Source: Candidatus Omnitrophica bacterium UBA6233
Lineage (GTDB): Bacteria > Omnitrophota > Gorgyraeia > Gygaellales > Profunditerraquicolaceae
Direction: 5' to 3'
DNA: 64,000 nucleotides
Assembly (NCBI GenBank): GCA_002440965.1
Contig: DJWJ01000019.1
Location: 15,054 to 79,053 of the forward strand
In this document: piece by piece, positions 7,915 to 17,152 of the stretch
Numbering within the stretch: position 1 is the stretch's first letter
Layout of the letters: each line of letters opens with the position of its first letter
The notes under the pieces: generated by a model
Databases searched by the model: none
Seen by the model: only the letters and a program-made list of their open reading frames with translations
What the model was told of the DNA's origin: nothing
Made by a program: the position numbers and the translations under genes

Positions 7915-9369
7915 TTATTCTCCATTTACAAGGGTATAATCATAACGCATAGATTGAGCATCCCAGGTAATACTTAAATCGAGCGGCAACGGTTTTGCTC
8001 CATTTTTACAAACATAATCCCCAGCTAGAATAAACCTAATCGCATTTTCATCAAATTTTCCTTCCTTGGGAAGATTCAGGCGCAGATCCGGGCAAAACTC
8101 TCCTCTTTCCGATAGCAATTTTATTTTGTCACCTAAATCACTGAGCATTTTATAGCTCGGGCCGTAGGCAACCGGATGGCCACCAGCCTTATCCAGAAAA
8201 TGCAAAATTGCCGCTAGAAGAAAAACTGTGGCCAGAAGAGAAACAACCAAGGCCGCCCTAACTGCTTTGTATTTCCAAAGCCTAAAGGCGCAAAAGGCGG
8301 TTATTACGGCATAGGCGGGAAAAAGCACAATCAAATAATGCAGAGGCGTACGCACCTGAAAAACAAGATAACCCAAAGTAACGACACTTACCAGAAATCC
8401 GGAAACCTGAAAAGGCAGAGGATAAGCTGAATTATTTTTATCGAAAATAAGTTTTCCTCGCGTTAGGAATTTAATGTAAAAGATAAACCCGCCAGTAAAC
8501 AACGCCGGAATCACAAAAGTAAGCGGATATAAAATCAATCCGGCAATACCCGAAGAATGCCACAGGACATGGAGAAAATCGCGCTTAAAATACGACCGGA
8601 AAAAATCCAGGGAAGACATCCAGATATGCGAACGAAAAATATTCCAGGGAATATCTTTGCCTTTACCGGCATAAGCAAAAACAGCTCCTTTCTCTCCTTC
8701 AGCGAAAATATGATAGAGGTAAGGAAGGAATACCACGAAAAGCAAACCCAGGATTAAAAGAATATGGGCTTTTTTAATTTTCTGCCGGTATTTGAATCCG
8801 ACTAGCAAAAGCGCCAGGAAAAGGAAAAACCCCGACATATGTATCTGAGCTGAGATCGCGGCCAGCAAATTTAAAATAACAAAATATACCGGCTTCTCTT
8901 CTTGAATAAACTTACAAAAAATTATATTAAAGAAAATTAAAACTGCCGGCAAACTGCACTGGGCCCAAATATTAGTAGAATAGATAGTAAACGCAGGAGA
9001 AAAAGCCAAAAGAACAGCTGACAAAAGCGCATAAGTAAGCGGCATAAACGCGCAAAAGTACCCGATTGCCACCAGCAAAACCACCAAATTCAAAACAGTA
9101 AAAAATGCGGTAAGAAAATAGAGGTTGTTTGTAAAACAAGTCAACACTCCCATTAAGTAAATAAAAAACGGCGGGTTATCGAAACCTACCCCAGAATTCA
9201 TTCCGTGAGTAACCAGAAAACGCAACTGCCGGGCCTGATCACCCAAGAATATAGCGGCAAGCTGGTCATTTTTGAACTCAAAGAAAGATAAATGATAAAA
9301 ACGCAATATTGCCGCTGCGGCAAAAATTACGGCTAAATAAATAATTATAAAAACTAAATTTTTCTTCAT
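7915..9369 (-). CDS. GT39-like membrane glycosyltransferase
   Basis: A 484-residue polytopic protein with ~11 hydrophobic helices and a ~90-residue soluble C-terminal tail. The first extracytoplasmic loop holds FKNDQ and FDNPPFFIYLMG, the acidic/aromatic loop characteristic of GT39/ArnT-like mannosyl- and aminoarabinosyl-transferases, which take sugar from a polyprenyl carrier on the periplasmic side. ATG at 9369 shares bases with the upstream stop (TGATG), so it is preferred over the TTG at 9384. The DPM1-like enzyme just downstream in the operon could charge its donor. Confidence 0.82.
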   Translation of the reverse strand: MKKNLVFIIIYLAVIFAAAAILRFYHLSFFEFKNDQLAAIFLGDQARQLRFLVTHGMNSGVGFDNPPFFIYLMGVLTCFTNNLYFLTAFFTVLNLVVLLVAIGYFCAFMPLTYALLSAVLLAFSPAFTIYSTNIWAQCSLPAVLIFFNIIFCKFIQEEKPVYFVILNLLAAISAQIHMSGFFLFLALLLVGFKYRQKIKKAHILLILGLLFVVFLPYLYHIFAEGEKGAVFAYAGKGKDIPWNIFRSHIWMSSLDFFRSYFKRDFLHVLWHSSGIAGLILYPLTFVIPALFTGGFIFYIKFLTRGKLIFDKNNSAYPLPFQVSGFLVSVVTLGYLVFQVRTPLHYLIVLFPAYAVITAFCAFRLWKYKAVRAALVVSLLATVFLLAAILHFLDKAGGHPVAYGPSYKMLSDLGDKIKLLSERGEFCPDLRLNLPKEGKFDENAIRFILAGDYVCKNGAKPLPLDLSITWDAQSMRYDYTLVNGE

Positions 9370-10088
9370 CAGGCTTTCTTGCAAACAAATATAAATTCCC
9401 TGGCTAGGTTAACCGGACAAACGCACTTAATCAGAGAACGTTTAAAGAATTTCCCTATCGATTTAAGTTTAAAAGTCCCTTCCTGGAACAACTCCGGCCA
9501 AAGGTTAGAACCGTAAACCCGCTCGGCCAGGAGGCCATTAGCTCCTAATAAGCTAACCCACTCTTTCCGGGTGGCTGTCTTTTCCAGAATCTGAAAATCA
9601 TCCACCGGTTTATTTCCTTCTCTTCTAATATGCAGAAAGAAATCCAAGCTAAAAGAATTAGGCAGAATAATGCAAAATTTAGCATTTTCTTTAGCAACTC
9701 TGACTATCTCCCTTATCCCTAAACCCGGATCCAGATAATGCTCAAGACTACCTAAACAAGTTACATAGTCAAATTGCTTATCCTTAAACGGTATCTTTTG
9801 CCCATCAGCTGTCATTAATCGAGCTTGCGGACAATTTTTTCTAGCTACAGAAATTGCGACATCCGAAATATCCAGGCCAAATTCTTCAATTTGCTTACTC
9901 CGTTTCAAAACTTCCCGCAAGAATATTCCTTCTCCGCAGGAGACGTCCAATATTTTCGCGCCAGATTTAGGATTAAGTAAACGCGCCAGCCATCTGTAGT
10001 AGGCAGAATTAGTCCTAATCCCAGGACCGGAATAAATCCGATTATAGTCTGAAATAATCTCTTTGCTGCTTAATTGATTTTCATTCAT
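9369..10088 (-). CDS. class I SAM-dependent methyltransferase
   Basis: 239 residues with a Rossmann methyltransferase fold: motif I ILDVSCGEGIFLREV at ~46-60, acidic motif GLDIS near 74, motif IV-like FDYVTCLGSLEHYLDP near 108-123. The fold is the UbiE/COQ5-like Methyltransf_11/25 type. Inside a polysaccharide operon it most likely methylates a sugar hydroxyl or carboxylate of the glycan, but the target is unknown. It overlaps both neighbours by a few bases. Confidence 0.82.
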   Translation of the reverse strand: MNENQLSSKEIISDYNRIYSGPGIRTNSAYYRWLARLLNPKSGAKILDVSCGEGIFLREVLKRSKQIEEFGLDISDVAISVARKNCPQARLMTADGQKIPFKDKQFDYVTCLGSLEHYLDPGLGIREIVRVAKENAKFCIILPNSFSLDFFLHIRREGNKPVDDFQILEKTATRKEWVSLLGANGLLAERVYGSNLWPELFQEGTFKLKSIGKFFKRSLIKCVCPVNLAREFIFVCKKA

Positions 10089-12166
10089 TGGATTAGCACC
10101 TTATATATGCGCGCCAAGGAATTAACATACACCAACTGAAAATCCTGCGGGCGCGCCAGCGCCCATTCGTCTTCAATCGGAAATTTAGCAGGATCCTCCG
10201 ATTCCCTATTCTCAGGAAATGGAAGAGCAATAAATAGATATCCAATTCGCTCTTTTTTTAAGTTAGTTCTCCAAGTTGCAAAGTCTTTCACCTTGCGGCA
10301 TAAACCATCCGGATTATCATAAAGAGAGGTTTCCCTGGTATTCACCGAAACATATTTAACGTCATTTTTAAGCTTAGATCCGAATAAAGGATAAAATTCC
10401 TGCCTGCCAGTATAAGTAACCCGGCTGCCGCTGCCAGTAACTTCATTAAGCTTCTGCCAAGCTCTGGCTATATCCAATTGCCAAGCCTCTTTCTTGCTAA
10501 AAGTAGAAGGATACCGGCTAAATTCATCCTTATCATATCTGCCATTGAGATAAACTAATCCTAACGCTATAAATACCAATCCCGCAAAAACAGCCTTGCT
10601 AAACCCCTGGCTTTTATAAAACGCGGCCAGCTGTTTCCTATAAACAAACAAAGCTATAAATAACGCCAAAGAAAGTAATATGGAAAAAACCAATTCGTAG
10701 CGGTGGGCCAATTCAAAGGCCGAAAGTAAAACTGATATAAACGCGACAACGCCAAAATATTTTTCTCCTTTAGGTAACCGGGTTATAAAAATAACCGAAC
10801 ACACTAGCCCTACGCTAACAAAGGGAAAAATATAGCGAGTCACATAAGCATTCACCAATACTACATACAAGGCAAACATTATCAAAGGAGTAATAGAAAT
10901 AAGCAGATATTCCGCAAAATTCCGCTCTCTCTTCTTAAAAAATGTAAGCATAAACATTGGCAACAAAATACCCGGCAAGATTATGAGTATAAACTGTATC
11001 CCCAAACCTTCAGCAAAAATAATTTTCCATAGATCCAATCTATTTCCTGCGTAATATAGTTTATTACATACAACCGTATCTATTAAACCTTTAAATATAG
11101 TTTTTCCGAACAGGGTTACCTGATTAGGGAATAAAGGGTTACCGGTAAGAATAAAGTTTTTAATAAACATATACCCGCCAAATAAAACTACCGTCACGGC
11201 AATAGATAATAATAAAATTAGGAGCTTCTTTAACCCGGGCTTTTGCGCCTTAATTGCCGTAAATAAACCATAGAAAATCAACGGAAATAAACCCGCTAAC
11301 CAGACAATATTCAAAATCTTCGTTCCCACGAATATCCCTACTGTAATCCCAAATAAAAACGCATTCTTGATACTAAGCTTATCTTTAAGTATTAAGAAAG
11401 TAAAAATCACTAAGAGTAGTAAAACCGAGCAGATTACGTCTATCTGAGAGCCAGACTTAAGCTGCTTAAAAATATTAGGTATAAGCACCCAGAGAAAACC
11501 GCTTAATAAAGCAAACTTCTTGTTAACTGAATATTTTCTCAGAATCGTATAGATAGCTATTATCCCGATAATATAAAACGGAGCTTCTCCTAAATCAGCC
11601 AAAAAAGCGTTCCTTAAAGGCAACATTAGCCAAACAAAGAATAATTCAGCGTTAATCGGGAAATAAGAGATACCGCTTGTTTCCAAACGAGGATATATCG
11701 GATTGAATACCCCGCTAAAGACTACAAAAGGGTTATCCAGATTTCCGTTTCTTATCCAAACTGCCGGGAAAGAAAGGTGATACTGCAGGCTATCCGGACA
11801 CCATGGCGGGTTGACTAAATTGATGAATGATTTTGCCAAGAAAAAGGCAACAAAAACCGCAAAAGCAAACAGGATTAAATTGCTTTTGATAAAAGGCTCG
11901 ATATCGGGTTTGGCAGGAAATAAAACAGGCTTCTTACGGTAAACTAAGATTGTTACCGCAAGAAGCAGCATATTCGCCAAGAAAACATTCGGAAAATAAA
12001 ACAGGCCCAGGCTGCCTAAAATCAGTTCCGTTAGAACTATCTGGGCAAAGAATAATATAAAAACCGTAAGCGCGCAATCACACAATCCTTTAACCCCAAA
12101 AAAATTCTTGGCAAGAATTACGGAGTTTAAAATTACCGCTAAATTAATTAAAATCAACATTAACAT
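10085..12166 (-). CDS. large GT-C membrane glycosyltransferase
   Basis: 693 residues with about 13 hydrophobic helices across residues 1-560 and a soluble ~130-residue C-terminal domain. The first big loop has NPPWCPDSLQYHLSFPA, an Asp-containing loop as in GT-C enzymes (GT39/DUF2029 style). The C-terminal domain resembles the small coupled membrane protein at 4.4-4.8 kb in overall layout. It is sandwiched by GT2 and methyltransferase genes with 4-7 bp overlaps. Substrates are not recognisable. Confidence 0.75.
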   Translation of the reverse strand: MLMLILINLAVILNSVILAKNFFGVKGLCDCALTVFILFFAQIVLTELILGSLGLFYFPNVFLANMLLLAVTILVYRKKPVLFPAKPDIEPFIKSNLILFAFAVFVAFFLAKSFINLVNPPWCPDSLQYHLSFPAVWIRNGNLDNPFVVFSGVFNPIYPRLETSGISYFPINAELFFVWLMLPLRNAFLADLGEAPFYIIGIIAIYTILRKYSVNKKFALLSGFLWVLIPNIFKQLKSGSQIDVICSVLLLLVIFTFLILKDKLSIKNAFLFGITVGIFVGTKILNIVWLAGLFPLIFYGLFTAIKAQKPGLKKLLILLLSIAVTVVLFGGYMFIKNFILTGNPLFPNQVTLFGKTIFKGLIDTVVCNKLYYAGNRLDLWKIIFAEGLGIQFILIILPGILLPMFMLTFFKKRERNFAEYLLISITPLIMFALYVVLVNAYVTRYIFPFVSVGLVCSVIFITRLPKGEKYFGVVAFISVLLSAFELAHRYELVFSILLSLALFIALFVYRKQLAAFYKSQGFSKAVFAGLVFIALGLVYLNGRYDKDEFSRYPSTFSKKEAWQLDIARAWQKLNEVTGSGSRVTYTGRQEFYPLFGSKLKNDVKYVSVNTRETSLYDNPDGLCRKVKDFATWRTNLKKERIGYLFIALPFPENRESEDPAKFPIEDEWALARPQDFQLVYVNSLARIYKVLIQ

Positions 12167-12870
12167 TTATTCACCTTACCAAAAAACTTCACCCTCAAAA
12201 TAGCCAAAATCGCAGGAATAATATCGAACATTCTGATGGTTTTACCCTCTTTATGCGTACGGGGCTTATAGCTTATCGGAACCTCTCCGATTTTATAATC
12301 CCTTTTACAAAGCATACTAACCAATTCAAACGCGAGAGCCTGTCCATTAGACTGACAATCTATTTTCTTTAAAACCTCCGTTTTAATTAAATTAGTCCCT
12401 ATAATATCTGTAAAATTCTTCCGGTATAACAAATTTATCATAGAAGTCGCTATAATCGTGCCCAGCCAAAAAGGCCTTTCTCTAATCAATGCCCGGATAG
12501 AAACCCCCTTTCTATCCGCTAAACGCGAACCAAAAACAACATCCAAACCTTCATTCTCTATTTTTTCCATCATTTTCAGGACATCTTCCATCTTGTATTC
12601 CAAATCCGCTCCAGGCCCATAAACATAATCACCTTGCGCCAGGCACATTCCTTCCCAACCAGAATATCCGGCGCCCATATTCTTAGAATGGAGAATTATT
12701 TTAAGCTCCTTATCGCCTTTTAAACTCTCCAATATTTCTTTTGTGCCATCAGTCGAGCAATTATCTATAACGATAATCTCTTTATCAATCTTTAAAGCCT
12801 TAGCTTCTTCTATAGCTTTTAAAATCGTTGGTTTTTCATTAAAACAACTTATAACAATTGTTAGTCTCAT
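12160..12870 (-). CDS. family 2 glycosyltransferase, polyprenyl-phosphate type
   Basis: 236 residues, one GT-A domain: TIVISCFNEKPTI at 4-16, DNCSTDGT near 36-43, GADLEY near 87, and FGSRLADRKGVS near 113. It is close in form to the 227-residue GT2 at 7.2 kb, including the C-terminal KPRTHKEGKTIRMFD block. It probably loads a lipid carrier for the large GT-C enzyme encoded immediately after it. It overlaps both neighbours by 4-7 bp. Confidence 0.87.
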   Translation of the reverse strand: MRLTIVISCFNEKPTILKAIEEAKALKIDKEIIVIDNCSTDGTKEILESLKGDKELKIILHSKNMGAGYSGWEGMCLAQGDYVYGPGADLEYKMEDVLKMMEKIENEGLDVVFGSRLADRKGVSIRALIRERPFWLGTIIATSMINLLYRKNFTDIIGTNLIKTEVLKKIDCQSNGQALAFELVSMLCKRDYKIGEVPISYKPRTHKEGKTIRMFDIIPAILAILRVKFFGKVNKC

Positions 12871-14180
12871 ATTGCCTTTCTGAAGAAATTATGTAAAACC
12901 ATCTCCACATAAGATAACATTGACTTGGTGAGGCCCGGATAAACTCCGAGCCAAAAAAGATTGTTCATCACCAAATCAGTATTTTTTAAATTCCCCGCCA
13001 CCCTATACTTTATATTCTTATAAGCTGGCTGCTTAAGCAAGTTCCCTCCGAATAACATCCGCGTAGCTATTTTTTTATTCTCTAAATAACTGACAATATC
13101 CGTTCGATTAAATGGAGCTGTATCTCTTACTAAAACCGGAAAACCGAACCAGCTCGGATCAGAATGTTCTTCTGCCTGCGGCAATATAAAATAATCGCCG
13201 TATTTTTCAAAAACTTTATAAAGGAATCTAAAATTATTTTTCCTCGCTTCGATAAACCGGGGCAATTTTTCTAACTGCGCGCACCCGATAGCCGCTTGCA
13301 TATCGGTAACCCTTAAATTATATCCTATATGCGAATACACATATTTATGGTCATAACCATATGGCAAATCACCAAATTTCTGAGAGAATCTCTTTCCGCA
13401 AGCGTTATCGCGCCCGGTTTCACAATGACAATCCCGTCCCCAATCACGAAAAGACATAACGATTTTCTTAAGAAGCGGATTCTCCGTTAAAACCGCTCCT
13501 CCCTCTCCCATAGTCATATGATGACTCGGGAAAAAACTACAAGTAGAGATATCGCCGAATGTTCCGGCATATTTTCCTCTATATCTAGACCCGAGGCTAT
13601 CGCAATTGTCCTCGATCCACCACAATTTATGCTTTTTAACTATTTTTTTAACCTTGTCTATGTTTATCGGATTACCCAGGGTATGCGCGGTAAAAATTGC
13701 TTTCGTCTTTCTAGTAATAGCTTTTTCTATTTTTTCTGCCTGAATATTATAAGTCCCTGACTCCACATCGATAAATACCGGAACAAGATTGTTCTGGATT
13801 ACCGGGTTAAGCGTAGTCGGAAAACCGCAGGCAGTAGTAATCACCTCGTCTCCCGGCCTTAAGCGCCTTTCTTTTAATAATGGCGAGGTTAACGCGCTTA
13901 AAGCCAAAAGGTTTGCCGAAGAGCCGGAGTTTACCAGCAGACAATACTTTATACCCAGGAAATCCGCCAGCCTGGATTCAAATTCTTTAGCGTATCTTCC
14001 GGCGGTAATCCAGAAATCCAAAGAAGCATCCACGAGATTAACCATCTCGCTTGCGTCAAAAACCCTTCCCGCGTAATTAATATAGCTTGCTGAAGGAACG
14101 AAGCTCCTTATAAATGATTGCTTATGGTATTTTCTAACCTTGGCAAAAATCTCTTTTCTCAATCTCTTCTCTCTATCCAT
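12867..14180 (-). CDS. rfbH: CDP-4-keto-6-deoxyglucose 3-dehydrase (E1)
   Basis: Removes the C3 hydroxyl of CDP-4-keto-6-deoxy-D-glucose using PMP and a [2Fe-2S] centre, giving the 3,6-dideoxy series. The DegT/DnrJ/EryC1 fold is complete (437 residues, the usual E1 length). The PLP-lysine position is His (SFFPSHHMT, H220), the hallmark of this dehydrase rather than an aminotransferase. All iron-sulfur cysteines are present: C193 (EDNCDSLG) and C251-x-C253-x7-C261 (DCHCETGRDNAC). RfbG and RfbF are encoded at 20.9-22.7 kb in the same transcription direction. Confidence in the reaction is high. Confidence 0.95.
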   Translation of the reverse strand: MDREKRLRKEIFAKVRKYHKQSFIRSFVPSASYINYAGRVFDASEMVNLVDASLDFWITAGRYAKEFESRLADFLGIKYCLLVNSGSSANLLALSALTSPLLKERRLRPGDEVITTACGFPTTLNPVIQNNLVPVFIDVESGTYNIQAEKIEKAITRKTKAIFTAHTLGNPINIDKVKKIVKKHKLWWIEDNCDSLGSRYRGKYAGTFGDISTCSFFPSHHMTMGEGGAVLTENPLLKKIVMSFRDWGRDCHCETGRDNACGKRFSQKFGDLPYGYDHKYVYSHIGYNLRVTDMQAAIGCAQLEKLPRFIEARKNNFRFLYKVFEKYGDYFILPQAEEHSDPSWFGFPVLVRDTAPFNRTDIVSYLENKKIATRMLFGGNLLKQPAYKNIKYRVAGNLKNTDLVMNNLFWLGVYPGLTKSMLSYVEMVLHNFFRKAI

Positions 14181-14181
14181 A

Positions 14182-15348
14182 TTATTGATAAATACTTATT
14201 ATTTCATTCTTTAATTTAAGCACCCGCCTGATCTGCCGGATTATCTCCTCCTGATAACCGTATGTTGATACCAATATAGGCAAACTTTCACCGCGTATTT
14301 CTGCCGGCGGTTTTATACTTATACCGCGCAGCTTCTTTCCGGCGTACCTCAGGTTTGAATCGACGAAAAATGATATTTTTGATAAGTCAAGGGCTGAACC
14401 AATCAATCTCTGGGTATGAGTGCCTGCGCCCCAAACAATAATTTTATTCCTGCCGGACAGTTTACTATGAATGGCTCTTCTAACCTTTAGATCAAGTTTT
14501 GAACAGCCGGCAATATAGCTTTTTATCTTTCTTGCGCTGATATTATCCTTAACGGTTTTCATATCGCTCTTGCCTGTTTTTTTCAAAAGGACAAAAAGCA
14601 CAGGATCAATGTTCTTTCTCGCCTTATTTTCATTCCTCTTTACCGCTGCTATCGAAAATGAGAATCTCGAAGCCAAATTCCCGATTGAATACCTGGAAAA
14701 ATAATTGATATGTTCGATACTAAACTGCTGGAATGGCGGGTATATGTATTTGTCAAACCGCTCTGTATCAGGCACCTCTAAAAATACTAATCCGTTTTCA
14801 TCTAATAAACTATGTATTTTTCGCATCGGCGCCTTGAGATCTACCAAATGCTCAAACACAGAGGATAAAATCACTAACCCGAATTTTTCCTTGCCCTTAT
14901 AGCTTGTTATGTTGTTAGAGGTAACATTAATATCGTATATCTTTTTAGCCGCTTTTGCGCATGAAGGCGACGGATCAATACCCTCTAAATCGCGATACCC
15001 GCGTGTTTTAAGCACCGATAGCAGGGCGCCTGTCGAACAACCGATATCCAATATTTTTGCGCATGGATGCTTTATATGAGGAATCAAAAAATTCACTATT
15101 TTCCTAAAATGGGCCATGTTCCCGGCTGGCACAGCGCCAGAATTATTATTGAATTCATATTTAGACATCCGCGCATAGTAATTATCGAATTCCGCCTGCG
15201 GAGGGATATTGTCAGCGTAAATGAAACCGCATTTTTTGCATACGGCGACATTATATTTTTCCATCAGCGAGATTTCATTATTACGGAAATTCTGCACATA
15301 AAGCTGCCTTTTTTGAGCACAGCCGCAAACCGGACAATCTCTGGACAC
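14182..15348 (-). CDS. zinc-ribbon C-methyltransferase-like protein
   Basis: 388 residues in three parts. The N-terminal zinc-binding module has C5-x2-C8 and C37-x2-C40. A class I SAM domain has ILDIGCSTGALLSVLK near residues 99-114 and IEHINYFSRYS near 220. The C-terminal Rossmann-like domain has IIVWGAGTHTQRL near 305. This domain order matches NDP-hexose C-methyltransferases (TylC3/Methyltransf_13 + C-terminal domain), which act on 4-keto-sugars. It lies 1 bp after RfbH, so the substrate may be a CDP-4-keto-dideoxysugar. O-methylation cannot be excluded. Confidence 0.75.
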   Translation of the reverse strand: MSRDCPVCGCAQKRQLYVQNFRNNEISLMEKYNVAVCKKCGFIYADNIPPQAEFDNYYARMSKYEFNNNSGAVPAGNMAHFRKIVNFLIPHIKHPCAKILDIGCSTGALLSVLKTRGYRDLEGIDPSPSCAKAAKKIYDINVTSNNITSYKGKEKFGLVILSSVFEHLVDLKAPMRKIHSLLDENGLVFLEVPDTERFDKYIYPPFQQFSIEHINYFSRYSIGNLASRFSFSIAAVKRNENKARKNIDPVLFVLLKKTGKSDMKTVKDNISARKIKSYIAGCSKLDLKVRRAIHSKLSGRNKIIVWGAGTHTQRLIGSALDLSKISFFVDSNLRYAGKKLRGISIKPPAEIRGESLPILVSTYGYQEEIIRQIRRVLKLKNEIISIYQ

Positions 15349-15350
15349 CT

Positions 15351-17144
15351 CTAATTGCCCTCCTGTATAAATATATTTTCTTTAAATTCTTTTCTATCCA
15401 GAAAAGGGGACATATCCTCAAGCCGGCTTGAAACTATCTTGCCGTTATCCAGCTTACTGGAGGAAAGCCGGGGAGCGAATTTATAATTCGTTTCAAGCAT
15501 AACTTCGCACAAAATCGCGCCTTCCGAATTTATTATCTTAAGGATCTTTTCAGGCATGCCCTTATGGGTTGTAATTTTTGCGGCCTTGATCCCAAAAGCG
15601 CCGGCCACTTTCACAAAAGAAGGGAAACTGACCCCTGATTTTTTATCGCATCCCACATACGGCGGGCCAAAAAAATTCTCCTGCGTCTGCCTTATCGAAC
15701 TGTATCCGCCATTATTCAACACGAATATCTTAATCGGCAGTTTATTATATTTTATGGTCTGTAATTCCTGTATATTCATCTGGATACTGCCATCTCCGGC
15801 TATGCAGATTATATCCCTATTCCCATTGCCTATGCATGCCCCTATGGAAGCCGGCAAATCATACCCCATTGCAGCACAACCTGAGTTCCATATTACCCGC
15901 TGTTTGTCTTTAACTATACCTGCCTGGAATAGAACTACGGATGGAGTCGCGTTTGCGGTAACAATCGTCTCTCCGGGCCTGGCTAATTCGGTAAGAACCC
16001 GCATAAAATAATAAGGATTGACCGAAGCAGACCTGCTGTATTCCGGAAGCACTACCGGATACTTATCCCTCCTCTTGCTGCACCACAACAACCAATCCTT
16101 GCAGTCAAAGCCGGAAATTTTATATTGCAAAAATTTGCTTAAGAAAAGCCCGGCATCGCAGTTAATGGCAATATCCGGTTTAATTGTCGGTTTTTTTAGC
16201 TCTGCCGAATCTATATCCACAACAACTTTCTTTGCAGCATGCGCGAACGACTGCCAATTATAGCTAACCTGCCTTATATTATTCCTTGTCCCCAGGCATA
16301 AAACGAGGTCGGAATTCTGCAAAGCGAAATTTCCCGCACGGCTGCCTAATGTTCCTATCCTGCCGATAAAATACGGATTATCGGAAGGCACTAAATCAAA
16401 ACCGTTAAAAGTAGATAAAACGGGAACCTTTAATTTGCGGATTAGAGCCAGTAAAAATTCCTTCGCCCCTGCTATCCGTATTCCATTACCGGCAACTATG
16501 ACCGGCCTTTTTGATTTCTCAAGCAATTCGAGAAAATGCCGTATTTTACCGTCAATATTATCTGGTTCCCGCCTGAGGATAATACCGGATCCGATTAGAT
16601 TATTTTCTTCTATAACTGCTCCCTGAATATCCAAGGGAATATCCAACCACACCGGCCCCGGCCTTCCGGTAGCCGCTAGGTTAATTGCCTTATCCAATAA
16701 TTTCCTTATATCTTCGGCTTTCCTGACCGTAGCGGCGAATTTTGTCAATGGCCTGACAACACTTACTATATCCACTTCCTGGTCGCCTAACTGTCTTAAT
16801 CTAATATTTGGACAGGAAGCAATCGTGGTTTCGGATTTTACCTGTCCGGATATATATAACACCGGAACTGAATCCGTCCATTGCCCCATAACGCCGGTTA
16901 ACGTATTCAATCCCCCCGGGCCCGTAGTTACATTGACAACGGCGAGTTTGCCGCTTACCCTGGCATAGCCTTCCGCGGCTATAGCGCAAGCCTGCTCATG
17001 ATGCATAAAAATACACTTGAGAAGTTTATTCTTCCCGAATGAATTATTTAAATGCATTGCGCCGCCGCCGGTAACCATAAAAACGCGCCTAACTCCGTAT
17101 TTCGTCAGGTACCTGGCGATATAATCGGAAACCTTGATTTTCAT
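15351..17144 (-). CDS. thiamine-diphosphate enzyme, acetolactate-synthase-like (YerE-like)
   Basis: 597 residues in the acetolactate synthase/pyruvate oxidase superfamily. The ThDP-activating glutamate is E50 (MHHEQACAIAAEGYAR), the central domain runs ~190-340, and the ThDP motif GDGS at ~450 is followed by N at ~477. Placed among rfbH, a C-methyltransferase-like gene and an NAD-reductase in a CDP-dideoxyhexose locus, it resembles YerE. That enzyme adds a two-carbon acetyl unit from pyruvate to C4 of a CDP-4-keto-3,6-dideoxyhexose in yersiniose synthesis. Branched-chain amino-acid synthesis is unlikely: no IlvN/IlvC neighbours. Confidence 0.8.
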   Translation of the reverse strand: MKIKVSDYIARYLTKYGVRRVFMVTGGGAMHLNNSFGKNKLLKCIFMHHEQACAIAAEGYARVSGKLAVVNVTTGPGGLNTLTGVMGQWTDSVPVLYISGQVKSETTIASCPNIRLRQLGDQEVDIVSVVRPLTKFAATVRKAEDIRKLLDKAINLAATGRPGPVWLDIPLDIQGAVIEENNLIGSGIILRREPDNIDGKIRHFLELLEKSKRPVIVAGNGIRIAGAKEFLLALIRKLKVPVLSTFNGFDLVPSDNPYFIGRIGTLGSRAGNFALQNSDLVLCLGTRNNIRQVSYNWQSFAHAAKKVVVDIDSAELKKPTIKPDIAINCDAGLFLSKFLQYKISGFDCKDWLLWCSKRRDKYPVVLPEYSRSASVNPYYFMRVLTELARPGETIVTANATPSVVLFQAGIVKDKQRVIWNSGCAAMGYDLPASIGACIGNGNRDIICIAGDGSIQMNIQELQTIKYNKLPIKIFVLNNGGYSSIRQTQENFFGPPYVGCDKKSGVSFPSFVKVAGAFGIKAAKITTHKGMPEKILKIINSEGAILCEVMLETNYKFAPRLSSSKLDNGKIVSSRLEDMSPFLDRKEFKENIFIQEGN

Positions 17145-17152
17145 TCTTCCTG

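Noticed and set aside
12867..14180. RfbH as a PLP aminotransferase
   Set aside because: The Schiff-base lysine is replaced by histidine and the four iron-sulfur cysteines are present.
15351..17144. Acetolactate synthase for branched-chain amino acids
   Set aside because: No IlvN, IlvC or LeuA neighbours; its position inside rfbFGH favours a YerE-like sugar role.
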